From assembly GCA_029204225.1 (NCBI GenBank), contig CM055112.1:31012934-31076933 (forward strand): 64,000 nucleotides of DNA, given 5' to 3'. This document shows positions 34,006-46,170 of this stretch, piece by piece (the stretch's first letter is position 1; each line of letters opens with the position of its first letter). The notes below the pieces were generated by a model. The model worked only from the letters and a program-made list of their open reading frames with translations. It searched no databases and was not told where the DNA came from. A program made the translations under genes and the position numbers. This stretch comes from Diphasiastrum complanatum (taxonomy: Eukaryota > Streptophyta > Lycopodiopsida > Lycopodiales > Lycopodiaceae).

Positions 34006-34112
34006 GAAGAGTGAGGCTAGCCATGTAATGATGCAGATAGGCATGGATCGGATTTTGCCTAGATATGCGATCCATGTCTACGTGCATTATTACATGACTG
34101 GCCTCACTCTTC
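34006..34112. ncRNA. Long imperfect hairpin, miRNA-precursor-like or small MITE
   Basis: The left arm GAAGAGTGAGGCTAGCCATG... (34,006-about 34,050) pairs with the right arm ...CATGACTGGCCTCACTCTTC (ends 34,112) over about 45 bases with a few mismatches and a loop of about 17 bases. Size, arm length and mismatch level fit a plant miRNA precursor or a very short fold-back transposon. No protein frame crosses it. No known miRNA is recognised, and expression cannot be judged from sequence. Confidence 0.4.
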
Positions 34113-35060
34113 AGTTCTCCTAAACTAATGAAAACTAAGATTTGCATAATATTCTACTTATGCATCCAATTGAGGGGTTCAAGGTTAAGGTGTTCTTGAT
34201 CAAAATCCCTAAACATCCAAATTGTTAGAGATTCCTTCTACACTAAGGTCACATGTTATCATCTAGTCACCATGTGTCATTGGCAAAGCATGGCATGATA
34301 TCTCACAATAGAAAAATAGTGTTACGCTCATATATAATAGGGACATATGTAATTGGATTCCTTGGAAAATTACTATTTCGCAAAATCACTACTTTTGAAA
34401 AAGACAAATTTCAAAAATAGTAGTTGGATGCCAATTACGTCAATGCTTGGACACTTATGACATCATTTAACCAGATGAGTACAATTTAGCAAATAAATTA
34501 TTGTGTTGTCCAGTGCACTATATATTCTTTGACAAGGCTTGGGAGTACGAACAACAATCTTTGAAAATTGTGTGACTTTAGAATGCAACAATTTTGAGTT
34601 TTTTAGCATTTAGTGAAGGCCTCGGAATACACCTCGGAATAGACCACAAAATACTTAATCTAATTTAGTCAGGGCCTCGAAACAGACCTTGGAATATTGA
34701 AGCTAACTTGAGGGGTATACCAAGGGTTAGACAGATTCTTGCAAATTTCGAAAAAAATGACTATTGTGATGGCATTTTTGAAAAGGGAAGAGGAGTGGGT
34801 GATGGTATCAAGGGACGTACCTGCCACCTTTGTCTTCTCCCTTGTTTGTTGATTCTTTCTCACCATCTTTATCCTCCTCACTCTCCTTATCCTCCCCACA
34901 TTTGAATGCTCCTCTTGCTATTGCTCTTTGCTTTTTCCTCTTGCACTTTGCTTGTTCTTCTTGCTCTTTCTCTTTGCTTACTCCTTTTAAAATCAAATGT
35001 GGTGAGCTCAAAAAAAGGAAAAGTGGACAATGGAGATTTTTTGATTATTGGATGTAAGGT

Positions 35061-35061
<1 letters not shown>
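34113..35061. other. Unassigned; pyrimidine-rich toward the right
   Basis: AT-rich, then a T/C-rich low-complexity stretch at about 34,820-35,000 leading to the CT microsatellite. No gene supported. Confidence 0.45.

Positions 35062-35142
<81 letters not shown>
35062..35142 (+). repeat. (CT)n microsatellite, about 40 units
   Basis: Uninterrupted CT run. Confidence 0.95.
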
Positions 35143-35146
<4 letters not shown>

Positions 35147-35224
35147 CTCACTCTCTCTTTCTCTTACATCATAGTCTCCATCTCAATGTGATTGTAGTTT
35201 GGTTTTATTGACTTTACGTTTTGT

Positions 35225-35455
35225 ATGCAGATTCATTTTGACGCAAAGGAGTCGACGGATCCACACAAGTTTTTTAAGGTAACAGAGAGTCGGAAAGGCC
35301 GTTGGAATAGGCGGATATGCAGGATTTGCTATTCCGAAGACTATTTTGATGGCTTATTTTCTATTAGGGTGCTATAGATTTATGTGAGAGATGATGAGGG
35401 TACTATAGATCCAGAGTTTTTTGTTGTAGATTCAAATTTATAGTGGGTTGGAATG
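35225..35455 (+). other. Coding-like scrap of unknown family
   Basis: After a TTTTGTATGCAG that could be a splice acceptor, the frame gives HFDAKESTDPHKFFKVTESR then a basic RWNRRICRICYSEDYF stretch before a stop at about 35,378, and resumes in frame for some 20 more codons. Not recognised; may be an exon remnant. Confidence 0.25.
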
Positions 35456-35518
35456 CCTTTCAAAATATGAGGATCTGTGGGATTTGTTAAATCAATGCCT
35501 ATTCCGATGCCAAATCGT

Positions 35519-35745
35519 CTATTCAATGTTTCACGCTTACTAGTTCATGCTACTCTAATTTGTAGGATCTTAATTTATGTGTTATATATTAGTTATGTTT
35601 TCTGTTGAGAGATAGAGAGAAAGTTAAAGGTACCCAACACCCCCAATTCTAGGAAGGTGTGTAGCCCTTGTTTTTTTTCCGTTAAAGGCGTCATTCAAAT
35701 GTTTCTTGTTGGAAGAGATCCACAAGAAAGCCCAAACGCCGCAGG
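35519..35745 (+). repeat. AG-associated repeat module, copy 2 (diverged)
   Basis: Shares TTACTAGTTCATGCTA, TGTAGGATCTTAATTTATG and TATATTAGTTATGTTTT with 35,898-36,064. After a short AGAGAG stretch it shares the CCAA(T/C)..TAGGAAG...CCCTTGTTTT..TCCGTTAAA...CAAATGTTTCTTGTTGGAAG segment. Here the AG tract is only a few units long. Confidence 0.75.
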
Positions 35746-35843
35746 GAGGGAGCATGTGGTAACATTTTGGAATAGGATATAATTGTATGATTCGGTAGTT
35801 TTGATTAACATTCTACTAAGTTTTTTTTTTCTCTTCGTGTGTG

Positions 35844-35864
35844 TTTAGGGTTTAGGGTTTAGGG
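35844..35864 (+). repeat. Interstitial plant telomere repeat, three units
   Basis: TTTAGGG three times in a row, flanked on both sides by GT-rich simple sequence. It is the plant-type telomere unit. Short interstitial arrays like this are often left by double-strand-break repair. Confidence 0.85.
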
Positions 35865-35897
35865 TGTGTGTGTGCATGTGTGCGTGTATGATGCCAT

Positions 35898-36064
35898 TCG
35901 TTTATGTTTCATGCTTACTAGTTCATGCTATCCTACTTTGTAGTATCTTGATTTATGTTTCATGCTTATTAGTACATGCTTCCCTAATTTGTCATCTTAA
36001 TTTATTCATGCTATACTAATTTGTAGGATCTAAATTTATGTGTCATATATTAGTTATGTTTTAT

Positions 36065-36134
<70 letters not shown>

Positions 36135-36310
36135 CGAAAGAGTTAAATGTAACGAACACTCCCAACTAGGAAGATGTGTAACCCTTGTTTTCTTCCGTTA
36201 AAATTGTGGTTCAAATGTTTCTTGTTGGAAGATAAGTTTCACAAGAAAGCCCAAATGCCGTATACACAACTAGAAAACTGTGTTTATACACTCAGAGTAT
36301 CCACGTGACA
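35898..36310 (+). repeat. AG-associated repeat module, copy 3, with (AG)n at 36,066-36,131
   Basis: Left part repeats the TTACTAGTTCATGCTA unit (two to three diverged versions). An (AG)n run of about 33 units follows, then ATTACGAAAGAGTTAAATG and about 180 bases nearly identical to 4,818-5,000. Confidence 0.85.
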
Positions 36311-36347
36311 CCCAACACTTAGTCAATTTTTCAAAATTTTGTTCACA

Positions 36348-36650
36348 TGGAACATCCACGCATGGATTATCCACGCCAAAATGTTTTTGAGCATGTCCAC
36401 TAGTGTTTTTCTGCCACGACACTGAAAAAATTTATGCACGTGGATTATCCATGCGAAATTAAGTTTTGAAATTTCTGGCAACTGTTTGGGAGGGAAGTTT
36501 GGCGACACCGGAAGGCAGGTTTTGCGTGGATAGTCCACGCGTGGATGATCCACACAAATTTTAGTTTGTACTACTTTTCCACCGGATCGGACCGGACATT
36601 AAAGATATCCATGCATGGATATCTTCCGCGTGGATTATCCATGCGAATTT
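36348..36650. repeat. Cluster of GTGGATTATCCAC palindromic motifs
   Basis: Near-palindromic copies at 36,360-36,377, 36,436-36,460, 36,524-36,538, 36,538-36,560 and 36,628-36,650 share GC(G/A)TGGATNATCCA(C/T)GC, most with a trailing CGAAAT or CAAATT. In addition ATATCCATGCATGGATAT at 36,605-36,622 is a perfect 18-base palindrome. No gene lies across them. Confidence 0.75.
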
Positions 36651-36659
36651 TATTGGAGG

Positions 36660-37850
36660 GTTTCCAGATCCCAAGGCAACTCTGACCCTAGTTAACAAGT
36701 GAGAGAATTTTGGCACCCTACGTGTGTAAGTCCAACCCGATGATCACATAGAGATTTGATTAATTAGAGGGTTAATAAAAGGACTTTAGGCTTTTTTGCG
36801 AGACTTTTAATTTCGTAGGGCCTAAATGTTAAGTTAGTAAATAAAGTTGGGTTTTCCTCCAATTTGGATGGTTTCCACTCTTTTTTTAGCCTGATTTTGG
36901 TCAAAAGGAGGCAAAAATCGTCATCAATGCTGATAACTTTTTGTACTCTTTTAGAAAACATTTGCCGAGTTGCTTGAACCTTCGGTTTTGATCATAGAAT
37001 CTTCTGTTTGAAGGGTGAACAATCCTTCCCAGCAGATTTCCAAAAACATTAGAAAAACTATCAAAAAACACCAAAAAATCACCAAAACCCTAAAACTACA
37101 AAAAAAGAACCTTCGTCCGATTCACTGTGCATAGGTGTGATTCAGGTCTATCTACTGCCAAGTTGGTGAAAAATAATATCAGAAATAGAAGGTTTCTCAG
37201 AGGATCAATTGTCATATTGTCAAATTTTTGCCAAAAAAGTCTCTATTTTGCAAAAATACCAGTAATACCTCTTGATTCTTTGCTAGAACCTTTGCCAAGT
37301 TTCTAGATTATTCTATGTATAGTAGTTTACTATTTTTGAGTTCGACGAACATTCATTCTATCCAGATAATAGAAAATTTCTATTTTTACCCTCGTCAAAC
37401 TACAGAAACTGTGTTTTTGTGTGCCAAAAACCTTCGCCAGATCTACCCTAGCTTTATCTGTGTCAGATTTTGAGTCTGAGAGCTAGGCGAAGGTTATTTC
37501 CATAAAATTTGTCAGAAAAACCTGATTAGAAAGTTTTTACCAAAAATAGCACTACTGAATCTTTGCCTAGTCAATCTTCACCTAGGGAACCTTCACCAGT
37601 TTATTTTTAGGTTCTGATTTCCCAGATCAAGTCCTATCAAATTTTGGATCAAATTTGATACAGTCTGATTTAGATTCTGAGAATTTTTTCATTTTTGAGA
37701 AGTATCGATTGATTGATTTTTAGAATTTTTTTCACGATATAGGAATCTGATTTTTTGTCAAGTGGAAGAGATCTAGCAGATCTAATCTGAGATAGTTTTA
37801 ATTGAAAATCTAGATCCAATTTCATTGTCTGCTTGATTTAATCTGTATAG
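36660..37850. other. Possible Gypsy leader; no gene
   Basis: Upstream of the gag fragment, with recurrent AACCTTCGCC-like phrases (about 37,110-37,600). It may be the 5' LTR and leader of the Gypsy element whose gag follows, but I could not define LTR ends or a primer site. Confidence 0.35.
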
Positions 37851-38656
37851 ATGGCTGAACCCGGAGGTGCATTTCAAGAATTCAATCCAATCATTGTTAG
37901 AAGAGCACCCCGTTTGGATCTATCCAAATACAATGGATTAATAGATCCAATTAGATTTCTTTATATCTGAATCTTGTGAATTCTATGGCGAAGTTTTTTC
38001 CCAAGATAAACTTAAGCTTTTTCCTAAGGCCTTAACAGGCACAGCACGAGATTGGTACTATAATCAAGATGAAACTGAACGTACAGATTGGGAGACTATT
38101 AAACGAGCCCTTATCACACGGTTCAAATCTCAGAAGTTTAGGGAAGACCCTTTTCTTCTTATAAGTAAAATTAAAATGGGAAAGCGGAAAATGGTTTGAG
38201 ATTACATTGTACGGATAAAATGCCTTGCAGTCTCAATTTGATGAGAAGATCAAAGCATTGAAAGATTTCCATGGACAAGTGAACAAGGAACCTAAGAAGT
38301 TTGCAAAGATTTTTCCTACCAAGGAAAATGTCTAATTTTCTATTTGTACAGGAAATCACATAGTGAATGAGTATCCTCAATTGAAAAAATGAATGAAAAT
38401 CAATATATGCCATTTGTGTAATTCGCCTAATAATGAGATTGCTTTTCGCAACTTCAATCCTCGGATAATTCAGCAACTTTATGTCCAGATGGGATATCGA
38501 GAACCACATTATGGAGGAAATCCGGTAGCTAGACCTCGTCAATCTGCTCTTGGATACCCGGAATGGTTAGCCATACCTGCCCCACCAAAGCACCCCATTC
38601 CTCCTGCTAATTTTCACTTACTTGACCAAAAACGAGATTCTATGTTGGCTAAATAA
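37851..38656 (+). pseudogene. Gypsy Gag fragment
   Basis: Starts at ATG 37,851 with RAPRLDLSKYNGLIDPIRF, shifts frame, then continues LKLFPKALTGTARDWYYNQ and WETIKRALITRFKSQKF, the core of the retrotransposon Gag domain. A stop follows KRKMV (about 38,200). A later open frame (38,393-38,656) begins with ICHLCNSPNN. No Pol follows. Decayed and truncated. Confidence 0.8.
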
Positions 38657-38659
38657 CTA

Positions 38660-41005
38660 TCATTTGAAAGCATTGCAAGAATGAAAATTGCAATAATCAA
38701 TTTTTATTCAGAATTACAAGAATCAATTTCATCAGCGACAACATCTTGCAATTCATCTCCTCTTAGATGATTTTCATCATCACTCTCACTTTCAAAAATT
38801 ATTTCATCATCATGACTATTAGAATTTCTATTTTTCAACATCTATGGAAGTGGGTGCTTCAAGTATGGTTTGAAGATTTACTACATCTCTAGGTAGTTCA
38901 ATCTCATAGTTAAAATGAAGATTTTACATTTCATTCTCAACATTTGCACCCTCATGGGTGTGATTTTTTGGCAAGCTTTTTGCGGCGAGCTTTTATGTGT
39001 TCGAAGCGAGCTTTTCCCACTAGCAGAGTCCACCCACTATAAGCTATTTTTGGCAATATTATTGAAGGATCTTTCCATTCTACATGCATGTATAAGATAT
39101 GTCTATACCAGTGAAATATAACATGTCTAGGGTATGTCTACTCCAATGAAATGTAACATTACTTCACATCTAAAAGTAGCATAACTCTATTGAGATACCC
39201 ATGTCTTCAAGAAATGGTTTATGAGAAATAGATGTATTTTCTAACAACAAAGAGGCCCCCACCATTTTAAGGATGATAATGCATTGGAAGTTGTCCTTAA
39301 AATTGGGAACATATTATGCCACTAGCCACATCATGCCTTTATCATATAGTATAATTCTTCAAAATATTTGAGCATAAACAAAAGTCTAAGCACATAAGTA
39401 AATGTCTAAACACAACTGGTCGCATGTACAACTCTTAGTCTAATATAAATTAGTCTAATATAAATTAGCTCAATTACTTGGAAGAATGAGATATGATATG
39501 GAGGATGAAGAGAACATCATGATATTTCATGATTTAGGATTTAGGGTGATATAACTATGCACAATTTACGATAAGTAGATGATTTGCTCACACTTATTTT
39601 TAATTAAATCCTGAACCTGCTCACATTATAGAATAAAAGGGCTTACATTTCAATTTGTCTAATTTAGTCTAATAGCAAAAATTAGAAAGCAAGAAAATAG
39701 ATTTCCATCTTCCCTTCTTTAAAAACTTCTTCACTGTAGATATAAGCCATAAGTTGGGGAAACCATTGAGGTTGCCCATGGGTATTGTTACTAGATATTA
39801 GAGTCTAGACTTCCCTTGGTAATTTCTTATGGCCTATCTGCTGTAATTTCCCATAGATGTGAATTTGTTCATATTGATTATTTTGCAATGAGTTTATTAT
39901 ATTAAAAATGTAAACTTACATGGGTTTGAAAATTTCCATGTATGCTTCTGTTGTATGCCTCAAAAGTCATGGTTCCCCAAAGTGGATAGCTTGGATATGA
40001 GATGGCAACAATGTTTAATGTTACAAACACTGATCAAACTTATGGAGATTTCATGCTTCATACAAAGGCATCAAAGCTTGTGTTGGTGAGGTTATAATGT
40101 GCTTGAGTATGCTCAAGACACAAAACTTTCAGATACAAAAGATTACATTCTCCGTCTTGTTGCTAGTATGTTGCCAATCTTGTATTCCTTAGCACATAAG
40201 CATCTTTTGCAATGGTAGTCTTTTTTTTCATGGTGTGTGAAGCAAAAATTATGGCTAGGCTTAGGAATCATCACTTGTCTATGTTGCTCATGTTGCTACC
40301 TCCGGACTTACTGAAAATAGACTGCAAAAACATTCATGGACCCAATAAATCAACCTATCATATCATTTTACATTTGTGCAAAGGAAATGATTTTAGACAA
40401 TACAAAACAACTATGTAACAGGAAAAAAGTAGAATTCAATATGATCTAAAACTCTTAAATTCAAGGAATCATAAGGACATCAATTATACTATTTTAGAGA
40501 CTATGCAAGACAAACAATAAAAATAAAGGTGGTGAACATTAATATGCCTAATAACAGAGTTACTTTGAATTTTGGCCCATGTCGCCAGTAACAACCCTTT
40601 TTCCCATCATTTCATACCATGCCATACCATGCCATATGATGCTTTTCACATAAGCTGTCATGGGCTTTTTCACATAAGCAATGGAAAACGTATGATTATG
40701 CAAAACACCACAACAGTGGACCATTGTCCTGTTTATGGGTACGTTCTCCCATGAGTAAGTGCTTGGAAGACCTCTACTTCAGTCAAATTGGCTTGATGAA
40801 TAAATATGTTGCTTAGCTGATCAAAGCCCAAAATTCTTAAAAATATGAAATATATATGCTTGCAAGCCATATATGGTTTCTCTCAGCCAGCCTTTTTTGG
40901 AAGTCTAGACAAGTGCATGAATTAGAGAAAATATGGGCCCAAGAGGGCCCTATAAGAAATGCCATGTAGGAGAGAGAAAAATAACTATAAAGTAGCTATA
41001 ATATC
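38660..41005. other. No recognised content
   Basis: 2.3 kb of AT-rich DNA with short frames only. Around 40,617-40,635 there is a small CATACCATGC duplication. No domain, terminal repeat or RNA gene recognised. Confidence 0.5.
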
Positions 41006-41009
41006 ATTT

Positions 41010-43770
41010 TCTAACTTCTTTACACATCTGCCCGCACTGATGATTTCTCCATCAGGACCTGTTTTGATCTTGTAGATCGACTTGTTTAGCTAGTTTCTGT
41101 CCATCAGATACAAGTGCAAGTGTCCATAATTTGTTCTTATGCATTGATGACATTTTGTCCTCCATTGCTAGAATTCAATGATCATTATCTGGCCCATCAA
41201 TAGCTTCTTCGAATGTTTGAGGTTCTTCTGCTAAACCATATTTGTTGAAACATCTTGACCAAACCTTGTTGGTGGTATTCTATGTCTTGTAGATATTCTC
41301 ACAACTTGTATAAGTTTCAAATTCAATTCTGTATTTTCAGGTTCGACTAGTTCTACTTGAAATTGAACATGTGATTCGAGTTTTTTGGGTACTCAAATTT
41401 GAACTCCCTCTGAATCATTACTATGTCTAGATGGTAATTCCAGTTCATCATCTGCTTGCTTTACTTCTCTTGTTGGTAACTCATTAGAAGTCTTAAGAAT
41501 TTCATAGCCGATTAAATCACTGTCTGCTAGGTACTTCAACTCATTGAATTTGACATCTCAAACTACTTTTATTCTTCCAGTTTCAGGTATGTAGACTCAA
41601 TAGTACAAAGAATGTAACTCGAATCCTACCAAAAAAACGTAATTCTGTCTTTTCATCGAGTTTCTTTCTTTGGTATGTGCATATAAATTTCACATCCGAA
41701 TGTTTGAACATGAGCCAAATTTGGCTTTGACTTCCATCATATTCATGAGGAGTTTTTTCCGGTTTTCTAGATTTCAGAATTTGATTCTGTAGATAGTTTG
41801 ATGTAGCAACTGCTTCAGCCCACAATAGCTTCGGTGCTTTCGCATGAGCCATCATACACCTGACAGCTTCCATTAGTGTATGATTTCTTAATTCTGCAAT
41901 TTCATTGGCAATTTCCATTTTCTTCGTATGCATAATATCTCGATTAGTACAAAAGTTTTGAATTCGTTGGAAATGTACTCACCCCGACGATCTGTGCGAA
42001 TTTGCTTCAACTTGTTGCATGTCTGCTTCTCAGCCCAATTGGTATACTCAACGAATTTCTTGAAGCTTCTAGTTTTGTATGAATAAAGTATGCTATAGCA
42101 AACTTGCTGAAGTCATCAATAAACGTGATGAAATATTTTGCATCACCTAAAGACATTACTCCTAGTGGTCCACAAATATCCGAATGTACAGGTGTACGAA
42201 TCATTTTGTCTTTAAGACAAGATTCGCAGGTAGTTTGAATATCTCGACTCTTGATTTCGACTCCTTCAATTCCTTGACTCTTGTTGTCTTGGTACAAAGA
42301 TTCCATGTTCTCTTGCTACAAAGATTCCATGTTCATGTGACATAACCCTCTTGTGCCATGGAATATATGTGGATTCTTGAACTTTATTCGCTTCCTCGAC
42401 TCGAGTTCGAATGCTCAAGTGATACAAATTTCCATTGCTATTACCTTTAGTAACTAGGTTATCAGAATCTTCATCAAACAACTTACAAGAGTCCTTTGTG
42501 AAGGTTATTGACATCCCTGTGTCGACTATCTTTGCTACAGATAGAAGATCTTTATTGAGAGTAGGAACATAGAGAGCTTCCTCCAATTTTTTGTCACCCT
42601 GATTTGTGTCTAACCACAATACACCAGTTCCATCAACTTCATGCTTAGAACTGTCTCCAAGTACAATGTATTTCAAAAAATTCATCTTCTTATAGTCCGA
42701 TAAAATTTGTTTCGAGAAAACAAAATGTGATGTGGCTCTTGAATCAAGTACTATATGTCAAATTTTTGAATTCAATGAACAACATAGATTAGTATAAAAA
42801 TATGCTGCTGCATTTCTTGTTGTCCTCTCTTCTATTGCTCTGGAGCATTCTCATTTATCTTCAACAAAATTTGAATCTAAAGGTTCACTTTGACTTTGCT
42901 CCTTCTTGTTCTTGGGATTTTGATAACAGTCTACTACTGCATGACCCCATTTATGACAATGAATGCAATCAATCTTTGGATTCAACCAACACTTGTCTTC
43001 TGTATGACCTGATCTCTTGCATCTATTGCAAATCTTCCTATCACCAGAATCTCTTGAGTGTTGTTTACCTGATTGTCGGGTCATTTGTCTTGGATTCGTC
43101 TGAACGATCTCCAATCTTTTTTTTATTGTTATCAGCCTTTTGAGACAACTCCCTCTTAGATTGAAGCTTCTTTGAAGATTTATTCCCTTGAGTAAAAAGA
43201 GCCTTCTCTAAATCACCAGTGTCGTCATAGCATTCACGAGCTTCTGCTTCCTCTTTGACTCCATCTATGCCCTGAAGCCACGTAGACAAATCTTTCGCCA
43301 ATAAAGTTCGAGTTGTGTGGAATAACCTGGGTAGGCTAGAAGAAAATAGCTAAGCTATTTTTCCTTTGAGATTGCATTTTCGGTGCAAGAATTCTGCAAA
43401 AAAATAAACATATCCTTTATTTTTCGCACGAAAGTGGTCAGATCTTTGACGTCCCATGGTAGGTAAGTCAATTGGTCCTGCAAGAACATGATTTGATTCC
43501 ATGATCAAATCCCATTTCTGGTATACAATTCTTGTCATAATTCTTTCACGTTCGAAGTTGAAGAAAGATCTAGCATTATGTTGTCATTCATTGAAGATGT
43601 AGTAATCGCTATAGCTTTGTCATTTTCCTCCCTACATTCATGAAATTATTTGCCAGGAGTTGTGGCTTCTCTTCTGTTGAATGTACCCATTGCCAAAGAC
43701 CTTCGCCCTTTAGTATGAGTGAAGTGTTTAACTTCTAGACTAGATAATTTGAACCTTCTGTATCCAAGGT
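41010..43770 (-). pseudogene. Decayed Copia Gag-Pol (element F), lacking most of RT
   Basis: Minus strand, from 43,770 leftwards. Gag (UBN2-like) codons such as TKGLWQWVHSTEEKPQ come first. Two CCHC knuckles follow (CNRCKRSGHTEDKC and CIHCHKWGHAVVDC, in 42,851-43,114). The protease has DSRATSH in place of DSGATSH (about 42,740). The pre-integrase region (42,266-42,685) and integrase (HSDICGPLGVMSLGDAKYF in 42,007-42,306; NEIAELRNHTLMEAVRCM in 41,583-41,933) come next. Last are the first codons of RT around 41,030-41,250 before it breaks off. Multiple frameshifts and stops. It has two knuckles where elements A, B and C show one, so it is a different family. Confidence 0.85.
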
Positions 43771-44132
43771 CGTCAACGAGATAACCTCTACCTCAATATA
43801 TAGAGAGTAGGATCATGTGCATGAGTCCATGCAATCCCCATGCAGGTCAACTATAAAAGGTTATAGCTCTACATGCGTACCTCCTGCCTATATCAGTCAC
43901 GTGTACATGCACTACTCCATAACAAGTGAGACGTGGGTATGTTATGCCAGTTACGGGTGAAAAATTCTCGTGATTAGATTCAACTTCTGGAGTTAGAACT
44001 AACCAACGTCATGTGACACTTGGGGGAACGCTCTTAGTAGCAGTGTCGAGGCAGTTACATTGACAAACGAATCTGTAACTTGAAAATTTCTTGTTTGAAG
44101 AAATACATGCTGAAGTTCTGCCACATTTGATA

Positions 44133-44600
44133 AGTGAAGGCTTTCCCACCATTGGGTCACCCATCCCATTTTTTTACATTGGTTTGACATACTTCACTAA
44201 GCATGTATAAACCACACACTTGCCATTCGTTGGACAAAATTTTTCCATGTATGAACCATGTTATACAACGTATTGACCGGGTTTGGTAGCCAAACCACCC
44301 CTACAAGTTTGACATACCTCAGATTTGAGTCACAATACACAAACTCACACTCACATAGTCTCCTAGACACTAGAGAATGACATTTAAAGGCACTCCACAG
44401 GTCAGTACAACACATCACACCCCATAAAAAAGACTTGGCGATTTTTTGTCACGTTAGCGATGTGAAGGCTTTTCTAGCATTGGGTCAGCCATCCCAATTC
44501 TTACACTAGTTTGGCATCTACACTAAGCATGTATAAACCAACACACCTGTTGGGCCAAGCTATGACCGAGGTTAACCATGTTATACAACGTATTGAAAAG
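44133..44600. repeat. Two diverged direct repeats of about 140 bp
   Basis: 44,133-44,277 and 44,462-44,596 share GTGAAGGCTTT, ATTGGGTCA.CCATCCCA, CACTAAGCATGTATAAACCA and CCATGTTATACAACGTATTG. The spacer is about 185 bases. Non-coding. Could be remains of LTRs or a simple duplication. Confidence 0.7.
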
Positions 44601-44689
44601 TGACTATTAAGAACAAATACCCCATCACCCAGGATGGATGACCTTGTAGAGTGCCTAGGTGAAGTAGAATACTTCACTTCCTTCAGATA

Positions 44690-45240
44690 AGAATTATTTC
44701 AGAAGAATCTATCCAAAAGACTGAATTTCGTACTATATTTGATCATTATGGTTTCTTTTGGTTTGCCTTTTGGTTTAACAAATGATCCAGTGACATTCCA
44801 GCAAATGATGAATGATTTGTTTCGTTAATATTTGGGGAAGTTTGTGGTAGTATTCTTGGATGACATTTTCATCTACAGTAAGACCTTTGAGGAACACATA
44901 GAACACTTGAGAACTATCTTGATGAAACTCCGACATGATTACTCTACACTAAGGAATCCAAGTGTGAATTCTTTAAGAATGAGCCAGCTTATCTTTACCA
45001 TAAGATCATTGCTTATGGGATCAAGATTGACGAGGATAAAATCAAGATAGTGGCCGATCCGTCCTGCAAACTGTGAGGCGAGTTTTATTGAGGATTATGC
45101 TAAAGTAGCAGCACTACATAATAGTCTGACAAAAGAGATTGTTAGTAAAAGAAAAAGGGGAATCAATCTAGTTCACCTTTTGGTGGGGATGAGGAATTGA
45201 ATCCGTGGTTTGAGAAACTTAAAACTATGATTGTACATGT
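44690..45240 (+). pseudogene. Gypsy reverse transcriptase fragment
   Basis: FGLTND-like codons at about 44,765 come first, then [24 protein letters not shown] (open at 44,832-44,950), the Gypsy RT catalytic block with FLDD. Further pieces in other frames are [24 protein letters not shown] and FIEDYAKVAA (about 45,090). Frame changes and stops abound. Confidence 0.85.
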
Positions 45241-45536
45241 TTCTGCTCCTGTGTTGGCAAATTGCAGATCCAGATATATTTTGTTCTTGAACCTTTTCAT
45301 GACTTTTCCAAAACACCAATTTACATTTTGTTTGTGACTAGCCCACTTGAGACTCACACTTGTATGCTTAATATTCTTAATAATATGTGCCATTTCTCAC
45401 TTTTTGAAAATTGTGAATATTTTTCAAAGAGGGGGTATTACCTTTGGTATTCTTTGAGAAAGAATTTCTATTCTATTCTTTCTTCTAGTTTCCTTTTTTT
45501 AAAATTTGTACTAAATTATGTTGTGTCACATTTTAG

Positions 45537-45955
45537 CATGTTCCATTATGAGTTCCATAAATATTGCAATCCCTCCTTTTAACTTGATCTCTACACATGG
45601 CCACATTGCCAAGTAAAAGAAGATTTTCATCTTCTCATATTTATTGGAGTGCCTCTTCCTCCCCTATAGAGTTTTAGAGTTGAAATGTTATTGCTCCATA
45701 TTATGCTTTATAATTTGGATTTTTTTCAAACCTCAAGTGTATTAACTAAGGGGTTTTCTTTGGTACTATGGGATGCACTCAGATTTTACTCTTTGATGAC
45801 ACAATTTTTTTTGGCAAAACAAAAAGGATGAACCTTTGATAAATTGTCACAATTGTCATTTATATATCATGAAGAATTTTATAAAATGACATGAAAAGGC
45901 CTATATTCTTTTCCCTTCAAAAAAAACATGGAGCTAACTAACAAGGGATCCCAAA
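45537..45955 (+). repeat. Segmental duplication arm, matches 14,165-14,640
   Basis: See the partner entry. Here it runs without interruption into CCAAAACTAATGAGGCCATCC and the CT microsatellite. The other copy has these parts split by the Gypsy insertion, with the same CCAAAACTAAT at about 21,300. Confidence 0.85.
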
Positions 45956-45970
45956 ACTAATGAGGCCATC

Positions 45971-45972
<2 letters not shown>

Positions 45973-46017
<45 letters not shown>
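45973..46017 (+). repeat. (CT)n microsatellite, about 21 units
   Basis: Short CT run at the position corresponding to 21,336-21,452. Confidence 0.9.
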
Positions 46018-46021
<4 letters not shown>

Positions 46022-46170
46022 AACCTACCCAAATGGCAAAGGCGATCGCAATCCAGCTCCCTGGCAAACCCATTCACAGCCCCTCATCGCAATCCAGGAT
46101 ATACTTTCCCAGCATGATCTCCCTGATCCTACTGGCGCAGGAGAATGAAGAAGGGGGAGAAATAAATGGC
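46018..46170 (-). repeat. KP4-like locus 3' flank, copy 3
   Basis: Homologous to 21,453-21,615. It lies downstream of the intact KP4-like gene on the gene's strand. Confidence 0.85.

Noticed and set aside
44133-44600. Direct repeats considered as LTRs of a very small element
   Set aside because: No TG...CA ends, primer site or target duplication at their borders; kept only as a duplication.
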